In this document: positions 54,160 to 62,563 of the stretch, piece after piece | Numbering within the stretch: the first letter of the stretch is position 1 | How the letters are laid out: each line of letters opens with the position of its first letter | Origin: Candidatus Poribacteria bacterium | GTDB taxonomy: Bacteria > Poribacteria > WGA-4E > PCPOR2b | Direction of reading: 5' to 3' | NCBI GenBank assembly: GCA_022826645.1 | Contig: JAJDUM010000044.1 | Location: 29,255 to 93,254 of the forward strand | Length of the DNA stretch: 64,000 nucleotides | Notes under the pieces: generated by a model | Database searches by the model: none | What the model was told of the DNA's origin: nothing | What the model saw: the letters and a program-made list of their open reading frames with translations, nothing else | Made by a program: the position numbers and the translations under genes

Positions 54160-54287
54160 TCCCGATCTATAGGGAGCGGTTGCGCTTGCCCAAAACACAA
54201 ACAACCTCTGGACGACAGGGCAACCACAAGGGTTGCCCCTACACATACCGACCAAATGTAGGGGCAGGTCTTGTGCCTGCCCAAAAT
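54160..54287. repeat. Dispersed repeat, two partial copies in a row
   Basis: First a degenerate part, AATCCCGATCTATAGGGA through CTTGCCCAAAACACAAAC (about 54160-54202), then a complete short copy at 54218-54287 (GGGCAACCACAAG to CCTGCCCAAAA). It matches the repeat at 50545 but lacks its 30-base insertion. It separates the HEPN gene from the solute-binding protein gene that reads toward it. Confidence 0.8.
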
Positions 54288-54292
54288 ACTTA

Positions 54293-55648
54293 TCACTTCG
54301 CCGCTTTCCGCGCTTCCTTAAACTTCTCTTTCGCGAACGCTCGCCATTCCTTCAGTTTCTGGTTTCGGAAGTCTGGTTTTTGCCACTCACCCTGAGAGAG
54401 TTCCAGTGCTTCCATTTCCGTAATTGGCACCTGCCCCAAAATCTGAATCGCCGCGGCGCGTTTCTCAGGATCTTTACTCTTATTGATGGCTTTCCATGCA
54501 CTGACCAGATCTTTGTGCGGTTCAATGACAAGTGCTCCAATAAGATCTCCCACGATGTCCCACCGTACCCCACCTTTCACCGCGTCGTAGTCTATAGGGC
54601 TCAGATCTAACTCAAACGGATTGGCAGCCACGCTGCGATCCCCAAGTTCATCATAAAGTGCTGGGATAACACTGCTGCGGTTCAACCCACCTTCCCACTT
54701 CGGACCTTCCGGATCCGTGTCGCGTAACACCCACAACTTTTGCGCCTGATCCGACAGAACAAAGTCGAGGAATTTCTGGGCAACCGCCATGTTGGGGGCG
54801 CCCTTGAGGATAGCAATCGAGTCAGGACTGACGACAGCAGCATCAGCCGGCACAACGTATTGAATTTTATCTGCACCGATGACCGCAATCTGACCGTAGG
54901 CATAGAAATCAATTGCCATGCCGTAGATGACCTGTCCTGCGGCAACATCTCTGGGAATCGCGTTTGACCCGGCGGAAAACGCTCTGACGTTCGCACCGAG
55001 TTGTGTAATTAGCTCGAATCCTTTTTCCCAACCATAGCCTTGCAGGATGAGCTCGTACATCATGTGTGCGCTGCCGCTTTCGCGTGGGTCTGCTGCCCCA
55101 ACCCGGTTGATGAGTTCGGGGTGTGTCAGATCGTTCCATGTCCGGACCTCGGGCAGATTAAAGAGTGCGCGCAATTCCTCGTTATACATAATTCCAAAAC
55201 TTGACAATGCTGCGCCGTACCAACGGTACTCTGGATCGTAAACCGGGATTCCAAAAATCTCTTTCGGGATTCGTGCCAGCTGCGTGCCCGCCAGTTTGTA
55301 GGGCGCCAGCAACCCCTTATTGGCCAGTTTGAGATAATTGTCTGTCCCGCCCCCGAAAAAAAGGTCTATCCCAATACCTTCTGGCAGCCGCTTGAATTCT
55401 GATTCAATGAACCGGAAGTCAGAAGAGGATCCACCCTGATCTAACCAATCTACAGTGATTTCGCGGCCCGTTTCCTTAGTGTACCAAGCCTTAAATGCGG
55501 TATCGAACTCTGTCTCAATTCCTTCCCAATGTGGTGATATAATGACAAGTTTATCCTGAGCAGAAGCGGTTTGCCCCCAAATGAGAGCGATAACGCTACA
55601 GACGGTGATAAGGATTGCAAAGGTTAATCTATTCTTTGATTTTGACAT
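54293..55648 (-). CDS. Extracellular solute-binding protein (family 1, iron/spermidine-like)
   Basis: A 451-residue periplasmic binding protein with a signal peptide (LTFAILITVCSVIALIWG, cut near TASAQD). It has KLVIISPHWEGIETEFDTAFKAW, GGTDNYLKLANKGLLAPYKL, the hinge GIMYNEELRALFNLPEVRTWNDL and VVSPDSIAILKGAPNMAVAQKFLDFVLS, the layout of ABC ligand-binding proteins for ferric iron, thiamine or polyamines. No permease or ATPase is adjacent in the window, so it is an orphan component here. The ligand is unknown. Confidence 0.85.
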   Translation of the reverse strand: MSKSKNRLTFAILITVCSVIALIWGQTASAQDKLVIISPHWEGIETEFDTAFKAWYTKETGREITVDWLDQGGSSSDFRFIESEFKRLPEGIGIDLFFGGGTDNYLKLANKGLLAPYKLAGTQLARIPKEIFGIPVYDPEYRWYGAALSSFGIMYNEELRALFNLPEVRTWNDLTHPELINRVGAADPRESGSAHMMYELILQGYGWEKGFELITQLGANVRAFSAGSNAIPRDVAAGQVIYGMAIDFYAYGQIAVIGADKIQYVVPADAAVVSPDSIAILKGAPNMAVAQKFLDFVLSDQAQKLWVLRDTDPEGPKWEGGLNRSSVIPALYDELGDRSVAANPFELDLSPIDYDAVKGGVRWDIVGDLIGALVIEPHKDLVSAWKAINKSKDPEKRAAAIQILGQVPITEMEALELSQGEWQKPDFRNQKLKEWRAFAKEKFKEARKAAK

Positions 55649-55744
55649 ATTGATATATCCTTATAGGCAAAATTGTGGATTAAGTAAATTTTACAGACGA
55701 TGTGAATTTGAATCCGCGCTCATCTGGTGAGTCGGCTATAACAG

Positions 55745-55903
55745 TTAGATGGGAAGCCAGCGGACAATTGCTGACATCTTCCACATCATTATCAAAATTA
55801 CTGCTAACAGAATAACATACCATATAACGCGCTTCCACGTTGCTTTGAATCCCGATCTTATAGGGGAACCTCTACGTTGCACGGGACGTTCCGAAAGTTT
55901 CAT
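55745..55903 (-). CDS. Small membrane protein (52 residues)
   Basis: Starts at the ATG at 55903 with AGGAGG 12 nt upstream. A TTG/ATG pair further upstream overlaps this site and is not preferred. A basic N-terminus (MKLSERPVQRRGSPIRSG) precedes one hydrophobic span (VIWYVILLAVILIMMW). Not recognised. It sits between the cytochrome operon and the solute-binding protein gene, and its coding strand contains an AATCCCGATCTTATAGGGG-like palindrome relic, so it may owe its shape to a repeat insertion. Confidence 0.5.
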   Translation of the reverse strand: MKLSERPVQRRGSPIRSGFKATWKRVIWYVILLAVILIMMWKMSAIVRWLPI

Positions 55904-55964
55904 TTTGTTGGTAGACCTCCTGTGAATTGTTGACATCAAGCTGCCACATGACTTGACGATAAGT

Positions 55965-56999
55965 CTATTGACTCCCCTCCGCCATCGTGACCCACTCAGT
56001 TTCCGGCGTTGTCGGTGTTAGGCGATAACGCAACCTCACTTCAATCTTCTCCGTCTCGCTAAGGCTGTACACAAAGTCTCGCGTTTCACCGGGAAGGAGG
56101 CGACCAGTTTCAGGCTTGCTTGATGAGGCGGAAATCAGGACCTGCTCATCGCGATTCACTGCCCCACTACTATCGGTGATTTTTACCTCAAGGATCATCG
56201 CTCGCAAGGCTTCACCCGGAAGGAGATGTCCCGCCTTATTGGTTAGACGAACAATTGCTTTCCCCTCCGTACGCACGACTTTTAGGTTCACCGCGCTCTT
56301 GAGCTTGCTAACACTGCGGCTGCCCGCCCATGTATGCCGCCGAACCATGACAGTGTCGTAGGTGTGGATACTTAGCTGCCGTTTGACAGCGGGCATGTGG
56401 CAGCTGGCACAGTTCAACCCTTTTTCCGCAGCGGGGCTATCTCTAAAACTATCAACCTGATTGTGTTCTGGTACACTCGGTTGACCGTGACAAGTAGCGC
56501 AAAGTTCAGTCGGCTTGGCGTGAGCCTCGGAAGTCACGTTTGCATGATACATCGGATTGGTGCTTTCGTGAGGTCCGTGCATCGCGCCATGTGCGTCAAT
56601 ATGGCAGACAATACAGGACACACCGTATTTCCGATCTGTCTCCCGCAACTTTGGCATTTGACCGATGCCGGTAATTAGAATTGGCTCTGGAGCATGGCAG
56701 GGATCGCACGTCTTATCCCGATCTGGAACCTTACTTGCCGCTTCTTGATAGATCGGATCCTCCCACGCCTTTGCGTGCATCGATCGCTCCCACTCACGCC
56801 ATATTGCTGGGTGACATCGCTTACACATCTTTTTTGTCGTGAAATCTCGGTAGATGTCATCATAGCTGAGATAGCTGGGCGTGAAAACTGATTCGTCTTC
56901 CATTTCGTCCGCAGGCGTTACCTGTGTGTTGAGCATCATGGCTACAAGGAGGGGAATCATCAGTGCCATTTGTACAACTAATTTTGATGTAATCTTCAT
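55965..56999 (-). CDS. Pentaheme c-type cytochrome, exported
   Basis: From the ATG at 56999 (344 residues, coupled to hemG by ATGA) it has a signal peptide (LVVQMALMIPLLVAMML) and five CxxCH heme motifs near 59, 98, 129, 167 and 197 (CKRCH, CDPCH, CIVCH, CATCH, CASCH). Several other His and the GPHESTNPMY region recall the cytochrome c554/multiheme class. The C-terminal third is beta-rich (LTNKAGHLLPGEALRAMIL, FVYSLSETEKIEVRLRYRL). It acts in the periplasm as an electron carrier, partner unknown. Confidence 0.9.
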   Translation of the reverse strand: MKITSKLVVQMALMIPLLVAMMLNTQVTPADEMEDESVFTPSYLSYDDIYRDFTTKKMCKRCHPAIWREWERSMHAKAWEDPIYQEAASKVPDRDKTCDPCHAPEPILITGIGQMPKLRETDRKYGVSCIVCHIDAHGAMHGPHESTNPMYHANVTSEAHAKPTELCATCHGQPSVPEHNQVDSFRDSPAAEKGLNCASCHMPAVKRQLSIHTYDTVMVRRHTWAGSRSVSKLKSAVNLKVVRTEGKAIVRLTNKAGHLLPGEALRAMILEVKITDSSGAVNRDEQVLISASSSKPETGRLLPGETRDFVYSLSETEKIEVRLRYRLTPTTPETEWVTMAEGSQ

Positions 57000-58435
57000 C
57001 CGTGCTCCAAAAGTAGCGATGCTGCCTGCTCTCCACTGTTTATACAATCGGGGATACCAATGCCACGGTAAGCATTTCCTGCGAGTGCGAATCCGGGCAG
57101 TTTTCTTGCCTGTGCCTCGATCTCGTCCACGAGATCCAGATGCCCCAGATGGTATTGCGCCATTGCAGTCGGGTGTTTGGCGACAAGGGCAAACTGCGGA
57201 TCTCCTTTGATTCCGAGCAGTTCGTGCAGCTCTCTGAGAACTGATTCAACAATTTCAGATTCCGATAGGTTGAAATATGCCTCTCCCCTACTCCCTGCTC
57301 CACCTACATAAGCCCGTAGTAGTGCATAGTCGGCGGGCGCCCGATCTGTAAATTTAACGCTGCTGAATGTGCATCCAATAATCGAACGTTCCTCAACGGT
57401 CGGTACAACGAAGCCCATTCCATTGAGAGGATGTTCAACATCCGTGCGTCGGAAACCGAGATTCACAATGGCAGATGAGGCGTAAGGAATGGAGGCAAGG
57501 GATTCAGACAGGACCGGACTAACCGTTTTGACCAGATCCGCTGTTCGGTGTGCGGGGAGGGCAAGGCAGACCAGATCACTCTCCATCTGTTCTCCATTCG
57601 CCAGGTGCACATCCCACTTCTCTTCATGGCTGTGGTAATTTAGGGAACTGACCGGCGTTCCAAGTTGGATGCAACCGTCGGGCAAACGCGCGGCGAGGGT
57701 GTCGGTCAACGTCTGCATCCCATCCTTGAAGGAGAGAAACAGGCTGTAGCGGGCACCACTTGTGCCGCTCGCCCCGCCTTGGGATTCTTTCTTCCGTGCA
57801 ACCAACGCTTTGATGATGCTGCGGTGCTTCTTTTCCATCTCAAGGAACTGTGGCATCGTTGCTTTCAGGCTTAAGTCTTTGCCATCCGCGGTATAAATAC
57901 CACCTATCATCGGCTGCGCTATCCGTGTGAACGCTTCCTTTCCCAGCCGCCGTGTGATGAAACCTTCTAACGATTCGTCTTCATCCCCGCGACGCCGTGG
58001 TATCACCCAATCCAAGCCCATCCGAAGTTTCCCGGACCAACTAAAAATTGGAGTCCGCACAAAGGGCCAAAAAGAAGCCGGTGCCATCAGGTAGAAACCA
58101 TCTGGAACAGGATATAGCCTTCCTTTTCGTAGAACGAAGCTACGTCGCTCTTCCTGATTTGTGCCTTGGAACTGATCCGCGATTCCCAACTCTTCGCACA
58201 ATGCTTTCGCCCACGGTTTTGTGGATATGAAAACGTCGGGACCGTGTTCGATGACGTACCCGTCCTGTTTTGACGTGTGGATCGCGCCCCCAACGCGGTT
58301 CTCCGCTTCCAGCAGTTTCACATCGAGAGGAATACCGCGCTTGACTGATTCGGTAATCAAGCGGTAGCATGTCGTCAGTCCGGCAATTCCTCCACCGATG
58401 ACGATAGCCTGTTTTCGGTTTGAACTGTCTGACAT
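56996..58435 (-). CDS. hemG: Protoporphyrinogen oxidase
   Basis: A 479-residue FAD enzyme of the oxygen-dependent PPOX type (HemY/HemG in older naming). It has VIGGGIAGLTTCYRL, EAENRVGGAIHTSKQDGYVIEHGPDVFIS, IAQPMIGGIYTADGKDLSL and the C-terminal GFALAGNAYRGIGIPDCINSGEQAA. It forms protoporphyrin IX for heme. The stop overlaps the ATG of the pentaheme cytochrome (ATGA), so heme synthesis and a heme protein are co-translated. It starts 3 bases after the ggt stop. Confidence 0.93.
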   Translation of the reverse strand: MSDSSNRKQAIVIGGGIAGLTTCYRLITESVKRGIPLDVKLLEAENRVGGAIHTSKQDGYVIEHGPDVFISTKPWAKALCEELGIADQFQGTNQEERRSFVLRKGRLYPVPDGFYLMAPASFWPFVRTPIFSWSGKLRMGLDWVIPRRRGDEDESLEGFITRRLGKEAFTRIAQPMIGGIYTADGKDLSLKATMPQFLEMEKKHRSIIKALVARKKESQGGASGTSGARYSLFLSFKDGMQTLTDTLAARLPDGCIQLGTPVSSLNYHSHEEKWDVHLANGEQMESDLVCLALPAHRTADLVKTVSPVLSESLASIPYASSAIVNLGFRRTDVEHPLNGMGFVVPTVEERSIIGCTFSSVKFTDRAPADYALLRAYVGGAGSRGEAYFNLSESEIVESVLRELHELLGIKGDPQFALVAKHPTAMAQYHLGHLDLVDEIEAQARKLPGFALAGNAYRGIGIPDCINSGEQAASLLLEHG

Positions 58436-58438
58436 TCT

Positions 58439-60205
58439 TTACCATCCGATTGCATACGATGTTGATCTTGGATCCGCTCCACCGGTACGGACACCCGTTT
58501 CGGGGTCGACCGTGATGGCGCAGACACAACTGACCGATCCCCAGTCCTGACTATCGTGGACGATATGCCCGCGGTCCCTTAGTACCTCGCGTACCCCCGC
58601 ATCGACACGCGCTTCAACGGTCACCTCACCCGGTTGAATGCCGTGAGGCCAGAACGAGTTGGGAAAACTGTGCGTGATCGCACGAGGTGCTTCGATAGCC
58701 TCCTGTGGTTCCATCCCGAACTCAACGATATTCAGAAAAACCTGTAACATCCCCTGAACCTGTGCATCGCCGCCGGGGCAGCCAAACGGCATGAACGGCT
58801 TACCATCTTTGAGCGCCAACGCGGGGTTCGGTGTGAGTCGTGGACGCTTCCACGGCTGCAAGCAACACGGATGCTCAGGGTCGAGCCAAGTCTGGGTGCC
58901 GCGTGACGAGATTGGGAAACCCAACCCCGGAACAACCGGCGTGCCTCCAACACCATCTGACGGTGTTGCTGAAAAGGCGTTGCCGTCCTCATCAACTACA
59001 CAGATGTAGCTGGTGTCCGTCTCCCACTCCGAGGTGTATTCTGGTTTCGGACGATCCGGATCCAAGGTCGGGAACGGACCATTCTCGCGACGAGGTTCCG
59101 GATGGAATTGCCACGGGTTACCGGGGGCCGGCATATCAGACGCGGCGTGCTGCGGGTCAATCGCCCCACGTCTTTCGGCGGCGTATCTTCCATCTAACAG
59201 TCCCGCCATCGGCACCTGCACAAAATCTGGGTCGCCAAAATAAGCGTGTCGGTCTGCAAAGGCGAGTTTGAGCGATTCAATGACCGTGTGAAGATAATCC
59301 CCAGTATTGTGTCCAAGCGTCTTCAGATCTGCCCCTTCCAGAATCTTTAACACCATGTTTAGCGTGGGTCCTTGACACCAAGGACCACAGGTATAAACAT
59401 CATAGCCCTTGTAGTTGATCTGCTCCGGCGGCTCGACGCGCACCGAGAACGATGCCAAATCCTCGTAGGTCAACAGACCCCCCTCAGCCCGATAGAAATC
59501 CGCGATCTCACGAGCGATCTCGCCCTTATAGATCAGGTCCCGTGCTGCACGAATACCGGCGTGCCGATCGCCGCTTGTTCCGCGTGGCGGAATCCCGATG
59601 TATCGGGCCTTGCGTTCGGCTTCGATCATCCGCTTAAAGGTCTCCGCAAGGTCTTTCTGAACGAAGATCTCTCCAATCTGTGGAACCCGCCCATCGGGGT
59701 TGTAGACTGAAGCAGTGGTAGGGCAATTCCTGACACCGTCTCCGCTTACAAGTCCGTAAAACTGATCATCCACCGGTCTCCCGTTCTCGACAAGGTCTAA
59801 GGCGGGTTGGATAACTTCTTCAAAGGTCATTGTGCCGAACCGCGCAAGTGCCGTCAACCACCCATCGGGGGCTGCGGGAGTCACGGTACGCAGGATTCCA
59901 GCGGGCAGATCACTATCGTGATGTTCGTGGAAGTAGTCCATCGTCGCAGCTTTGGGCCATCGCCCAAGTCCGCTAACCGTTTCAACGGGGCCACCTGATG
60001 CGGGGCTGTAGATAATAGGTGCAACACCCCCAAAGTGCGCAGAGCCGGGTTGCAGGACATTGATGCAGATTCCAGTCGCCACACCGGCATCGGCTGCGTT
60101 GCCTCCACTTTCGAGGATGCGAACCCCCGCCATCGTTGCGAGATAGTGCAGCGATGAGACGACATAACGTTTTCCTCGGACTGAAGGACGGTGACTATTC
60201 GGCAT
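58439..60205 (-). CDS. ggt: Gamma-glutamyltransferase-family protein
   Basis: A 588-residue Ntn-hydrolase of the GGT family. It has the N-terminal RYVVSSLHYLATMAGVRILESGGNAADAG, the nucleophile Thr398 at the autocleavage site (DTSYICVV), GGTPVVPGLG and GGADPRSTSYAIGW at the end. GGT breaks or transfers gamma-glutamyl groups such as in glutathione. There is no signal peptide at the N-terminus, so a cytoplasmic location or a wrong start is possible. GGGAGGAG precedes the ATG. The CCCGATGTATCGGG palindrome seen in intergenic repeats is present in its coding sequence near 59590. Confidence 0.9.
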   Translation of the reverse strand: MPNSHRPSVRGKRYVVSSLHYLATMAGVRILESGGNAADAGVATGICINVLQPGSAHFGGVAPIIYSPASGGPVETVSGLGRWPKAATMDYFHEHHDSDLPAGILRTVTPAAPDGWLTALARFGTMTFEEVIQPALDLVENGRPVDDQFYGLVSGDGVRNCPTTASVYNPDGRVPQIGEIFVQKDLAETFKRMIEAERKARYIGIPPRGTSGDRHAGIRAARDLIYKGEIAREIADFYRAEGGLLTYEDLASFSVRVEPPEQINYKGYDVYTCGPWCQGPTLNMVLKILEGADLKTLGHNTGDYLHTVIESLKLAFADRHAYFGDPDFVQVPMAGLLDGRYAAERRGAIDPQHAASDMPAPGNPWQFHPEPRRENGPFPTLDPDRPKPEYTSEWETDTSYICVVDEDGNAFSATPSDGVGGTPVVPGLGFPISSRGTQTWLDPEHPCCLQPWKRPRLTPNPALALKDGKPFMPFGCPGGDAQVQGMLQVFLNIVEFGMEPQEAIEAPRAITHSFPNSFWPHGIQPGEVTVEARVDAGVREVLRDRGHIVHDSQDWGSVSCVCAITVDPETGVRTGGADPRSTSYAIGW

Positions 60206-60279
60206 CGGTTTTTCTCCTCCCTTAAGAAGTTCACTAAACTAATGGACGATTTACATTGTCTTACGATATTTAGGGATAA

Positions 60280-61263
60280 TCAAGTGTCTACCTCCCAATC
60301 AAGTAGCACACCCATTGCCTCGTTCATACGGGTGTAGAGTAGGTCAAATGCGGCAGCGGCTTCGGTGTAAGGAAAACGATGGGTTGTCATTTTCTCCGTT
60401 TGGATAACGCCCGACCCAAGCAACTGCATCGCTCGCAGTGCAACACCGGCAGGAACGACCTGACCATAATAGCCGCCCAGAAGTTTCCGCCGCTGAATCT
60501 TGCCGGACATGAGCGGCAACGGTTGGTGTTCATAAAGACCAATCAGATGCAGCAGTCCACCGACCGCCAGCATATCCAAACCCTGATCGAACGCTTTTGG
60601 TCCCGCCGGTCCCCCGACAGCGTACGCCACGATATTCGCACCGACCCCGTTGGTAAGCTTTCGGACCGCTTGAACAGGATCTTCGTCACTAGCATTGATG
60701 ACCGCGTCGGCCCCCAACTCCTCGGATAGCGCGCAGCGACTATCAAGTGCGTCCACCGTGATGATGCGCCCCCGCCCGTTCGCTTTTGCAACCTGCATCA
60801 GGAGGCTACCAACCAATCCCTGTCCGATGATGACAACCGTATCATACGGCTGAATATCCTCAATATCTATCCAGGACACAGCGCCGGAAGTCAACGGATA
60901 GTAGGGCGCTTGATCGAAATTCACAGAGGGCAGCATGGGGACGACCTGTGCTTGGTCTTGGGGCGAACTCAAGCGGACGGGACGGACAGTGTATTGTGCG
61001 TGTGGTGCAGAAGCGACAACCCGATCCCCGACAGCATAGTGCTCAACATCATCACCAACGGCGTCAACGATGCCCGCGAGGGAATATCCCATGCTTTCGG
61101 GATTGACCGCATATTCGCGTGTGTACCGTCCTCCCATCTCTGAGCCTCGACTGATGAGACTCCGCACAGCTTTGACACGGACCTCGCCGGGACCGGGTTC
61201 AGGCATAGGTGCATCTTCGACAACAACGTTGAATTTCCCTTCTGGTTTGGCGACTCGTTTCAT
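60280..61263 (-). CDS. Medium-chain dehydrogenase/reductase, zinc site missing
   Basis: A 327-residue MDR-superfamily protein: ITVDALDSRCALSEELGADAVI after VVIIGQGLVGSLLMQVAKANG for NAD(P), and SRGSEMGGRYTR in place of the usual catalytic zinc Cys/His pair. It therefore probably acts without catalytic zinc, like the quinone-reductase-like branch. It has been found near sugar and secondary-metabolism genes, so the substrate is open. GGAAGGTTGA precedes the ATG. Confidence 0.8.
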   Translation of the reverse strand: MKRVAKPEGKFNVVVEDAPMPEPGPGEVRVKAVRSLISRGSEMGGRYTREYAVNPESMGYSLAGIVDAVGDDVEHYAVGDRVVASAPHAQYTVRPVRLSSPQDQAQVVPMLPSVNFDQAPYYPLTSGAVSWIDIEDIQPYDTVVIIGQGLVGSLLMQVAKANGRGRIITVDALDSRCALSEELGADAVINASDEDPVQAVRKLTNGVGANIVAYAVGGPAGPKAFDQGLDMLAVGGLLHLIGLYEHQPLPLMSGKIQRRKLLGGYYGQVVPAGVALRAMQLLGSGVIQTEKMTTHRFPYTEAAAAFDLLYTRMNEAMGVLLDWEVDT

Positions 61264-61300
61264 TCAACCTTCCTTTCCATTCCCGGTTAGCGTTTCTCTG

Positions 61301-62407
61301 TTAGTCCTTCGTTGTTGGCTTCCATTCACGCGCCCGACGTTGGGCTTCAGCAATTTGAGTGGGGGTCATATCTTTGGCGATTCTATCGCGAAATTCGTGA
61401 GCTGTTTCGTTACCTTGTGACCCAGCGAGATTATACCATACATGGGCAGTCACAAAGTCCTGGGGGACACCCTCGCCATTTTCATACATCCAGCCAAGGG
61501 ATAGTTGGCCTACGACATCACCTTGTTCAGCAGCTGTGCGGAACCATTTGACCGCCTCTCTATAGTCCTGGGGGACACCCTCGCCATTTTCATACATCCG
61601 GCCAAGGCGCCACTGGGCACCGGCATTACCTTGTTCAGCGGCTATACGAAACCATTTGACTGCCGCTTTATAGTCCCGGACAACACCCTTGCCATCGTGA
61701 TAGATCAAACCGAGGTGGACTTGAGCATCGGTTTGACCTTGCGCTGCAGCTTTGCGAAACCATTTGACTGCCGCTTTATAGTCCTGAACAACACCTCTTC
61801 CGTTATAATACAGTACTCCAAGGCGGACTTGAGCGTCGGTATGACCTTGTTCAGCGGCTTTGCTATGCCACTTGACTGCCTTTTTATAGTCCTTAATAGT
61901 ACTATTTTCAACTTCATACCCTAGGCCAAGCAAGTATTGAGCATCGGCATGGCCTTGTTCTGCCGCCCTGCTATACCATTTGACTTCCTCTTTATCATCC
62001 CGGACAACACCCTTACCAGTTCCATACATCCCGCCAAGATGGAATTGGGCATCAGCATTACCTTGTTCAGCGGCTTTACGAAACCATTTGACTGCCTTAC
62101 CATAATCTTGGGGGATGCCCAAGCCATATTTGTACATCACGCCGAGTCGGAACTGGGCTTGGGGATTGCCAGTCTCGGCGATTGGTAGCCATTCCTGTAG
62201 TGCTGTTTTGTAATCTTTTTGCTCATAAGCATCCACACCTGCTTGATAGTCTGCCCGCGTTAAGTCAACGGTGAGTAGGCACATTATCAGACCGAGCAGG
62301 GTAACTTGCCGGATTGGATGGCACACAATTTGCGCGACATCTTGATGACATTGGGAGCATTGTGCGCGTACTGTCGCAGCCTCAGTTCTCGACACATCTA
62401 CGGTCAT
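61301..62407 (-). CDS. Sel1-repeat protein with a cytochrome-like CxxCH in its N-terminus
   Basis: A 368-residue protein. About 75 N-terminal residues include CSQCHQD near residue 17-23 and a hydrophobic stretch VTLLGLIMCLL, an internal signal-like region. It is then followed by seven Sel1 repeats (AQFRLGVMYKYGLGIPQDYG type) and a basic C-terminal helix. The ATG at 62407 has a good AAGGAAGGTGAT upstream. A CxxCH ahead of the hydrophobic stretch would stay in the cytoplasm unless the stretch is N-terminal in reality, so a heme is doubtful. A downstream start could remove it. Confidence 0.8.
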   Translation of the reverse strand: MTVDVSRTEAATVRAQCSQCHQDVAQIVCHPIRQVTLLGLIMCLLTVDLTRADYQAGVDAYEQKDYKTALQEWLPIAETGNPQAQFRLGVMYKYGLGIPQDYGKAVKWFRKAAEQGNADAQFHLGGMYGTGKGVVRDDKEEVKWYSRAAEQGHADAQYLLGLGYEVENSTIKDYKKAVKWHSKAAEQGHTDAQVRLGVLYYNGRGVVQDYKAAVKWFRKAAAQGQTDAQVHLGLIYHDGKGVVRDYKAAVKWFRIAAEQGNAGAQWRLGRMYENGEGVPQDYREAVKWFRTAAEQGDVVGQLSLGWMYENGEGVPQDFVTAHVWYNLAGSQGNETAHEFRDRIAKDMTPTQIAEAQRRAREWKPTTKD

Positions 62408-62563
62408 CGTGGATCACCTTCCTTTTATATTTAATATTGATGCAGGTTGATGCCGAATGATTAATTGTGTTGAGCAAATCACCGAAACTGGGTACAATAC
62501 AAATATACCACGACGGATAAATTGAGTCAATTTAATTATCGAAGTTATACTCGAGGGTACTTG

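Noticed and set aside
61301..62407. Sel1 protein as a c-type cytochrome
   Set aside because: The single CxxCH precedes the hydrophobic stretch and so would be cytoplasmic; not claimed.
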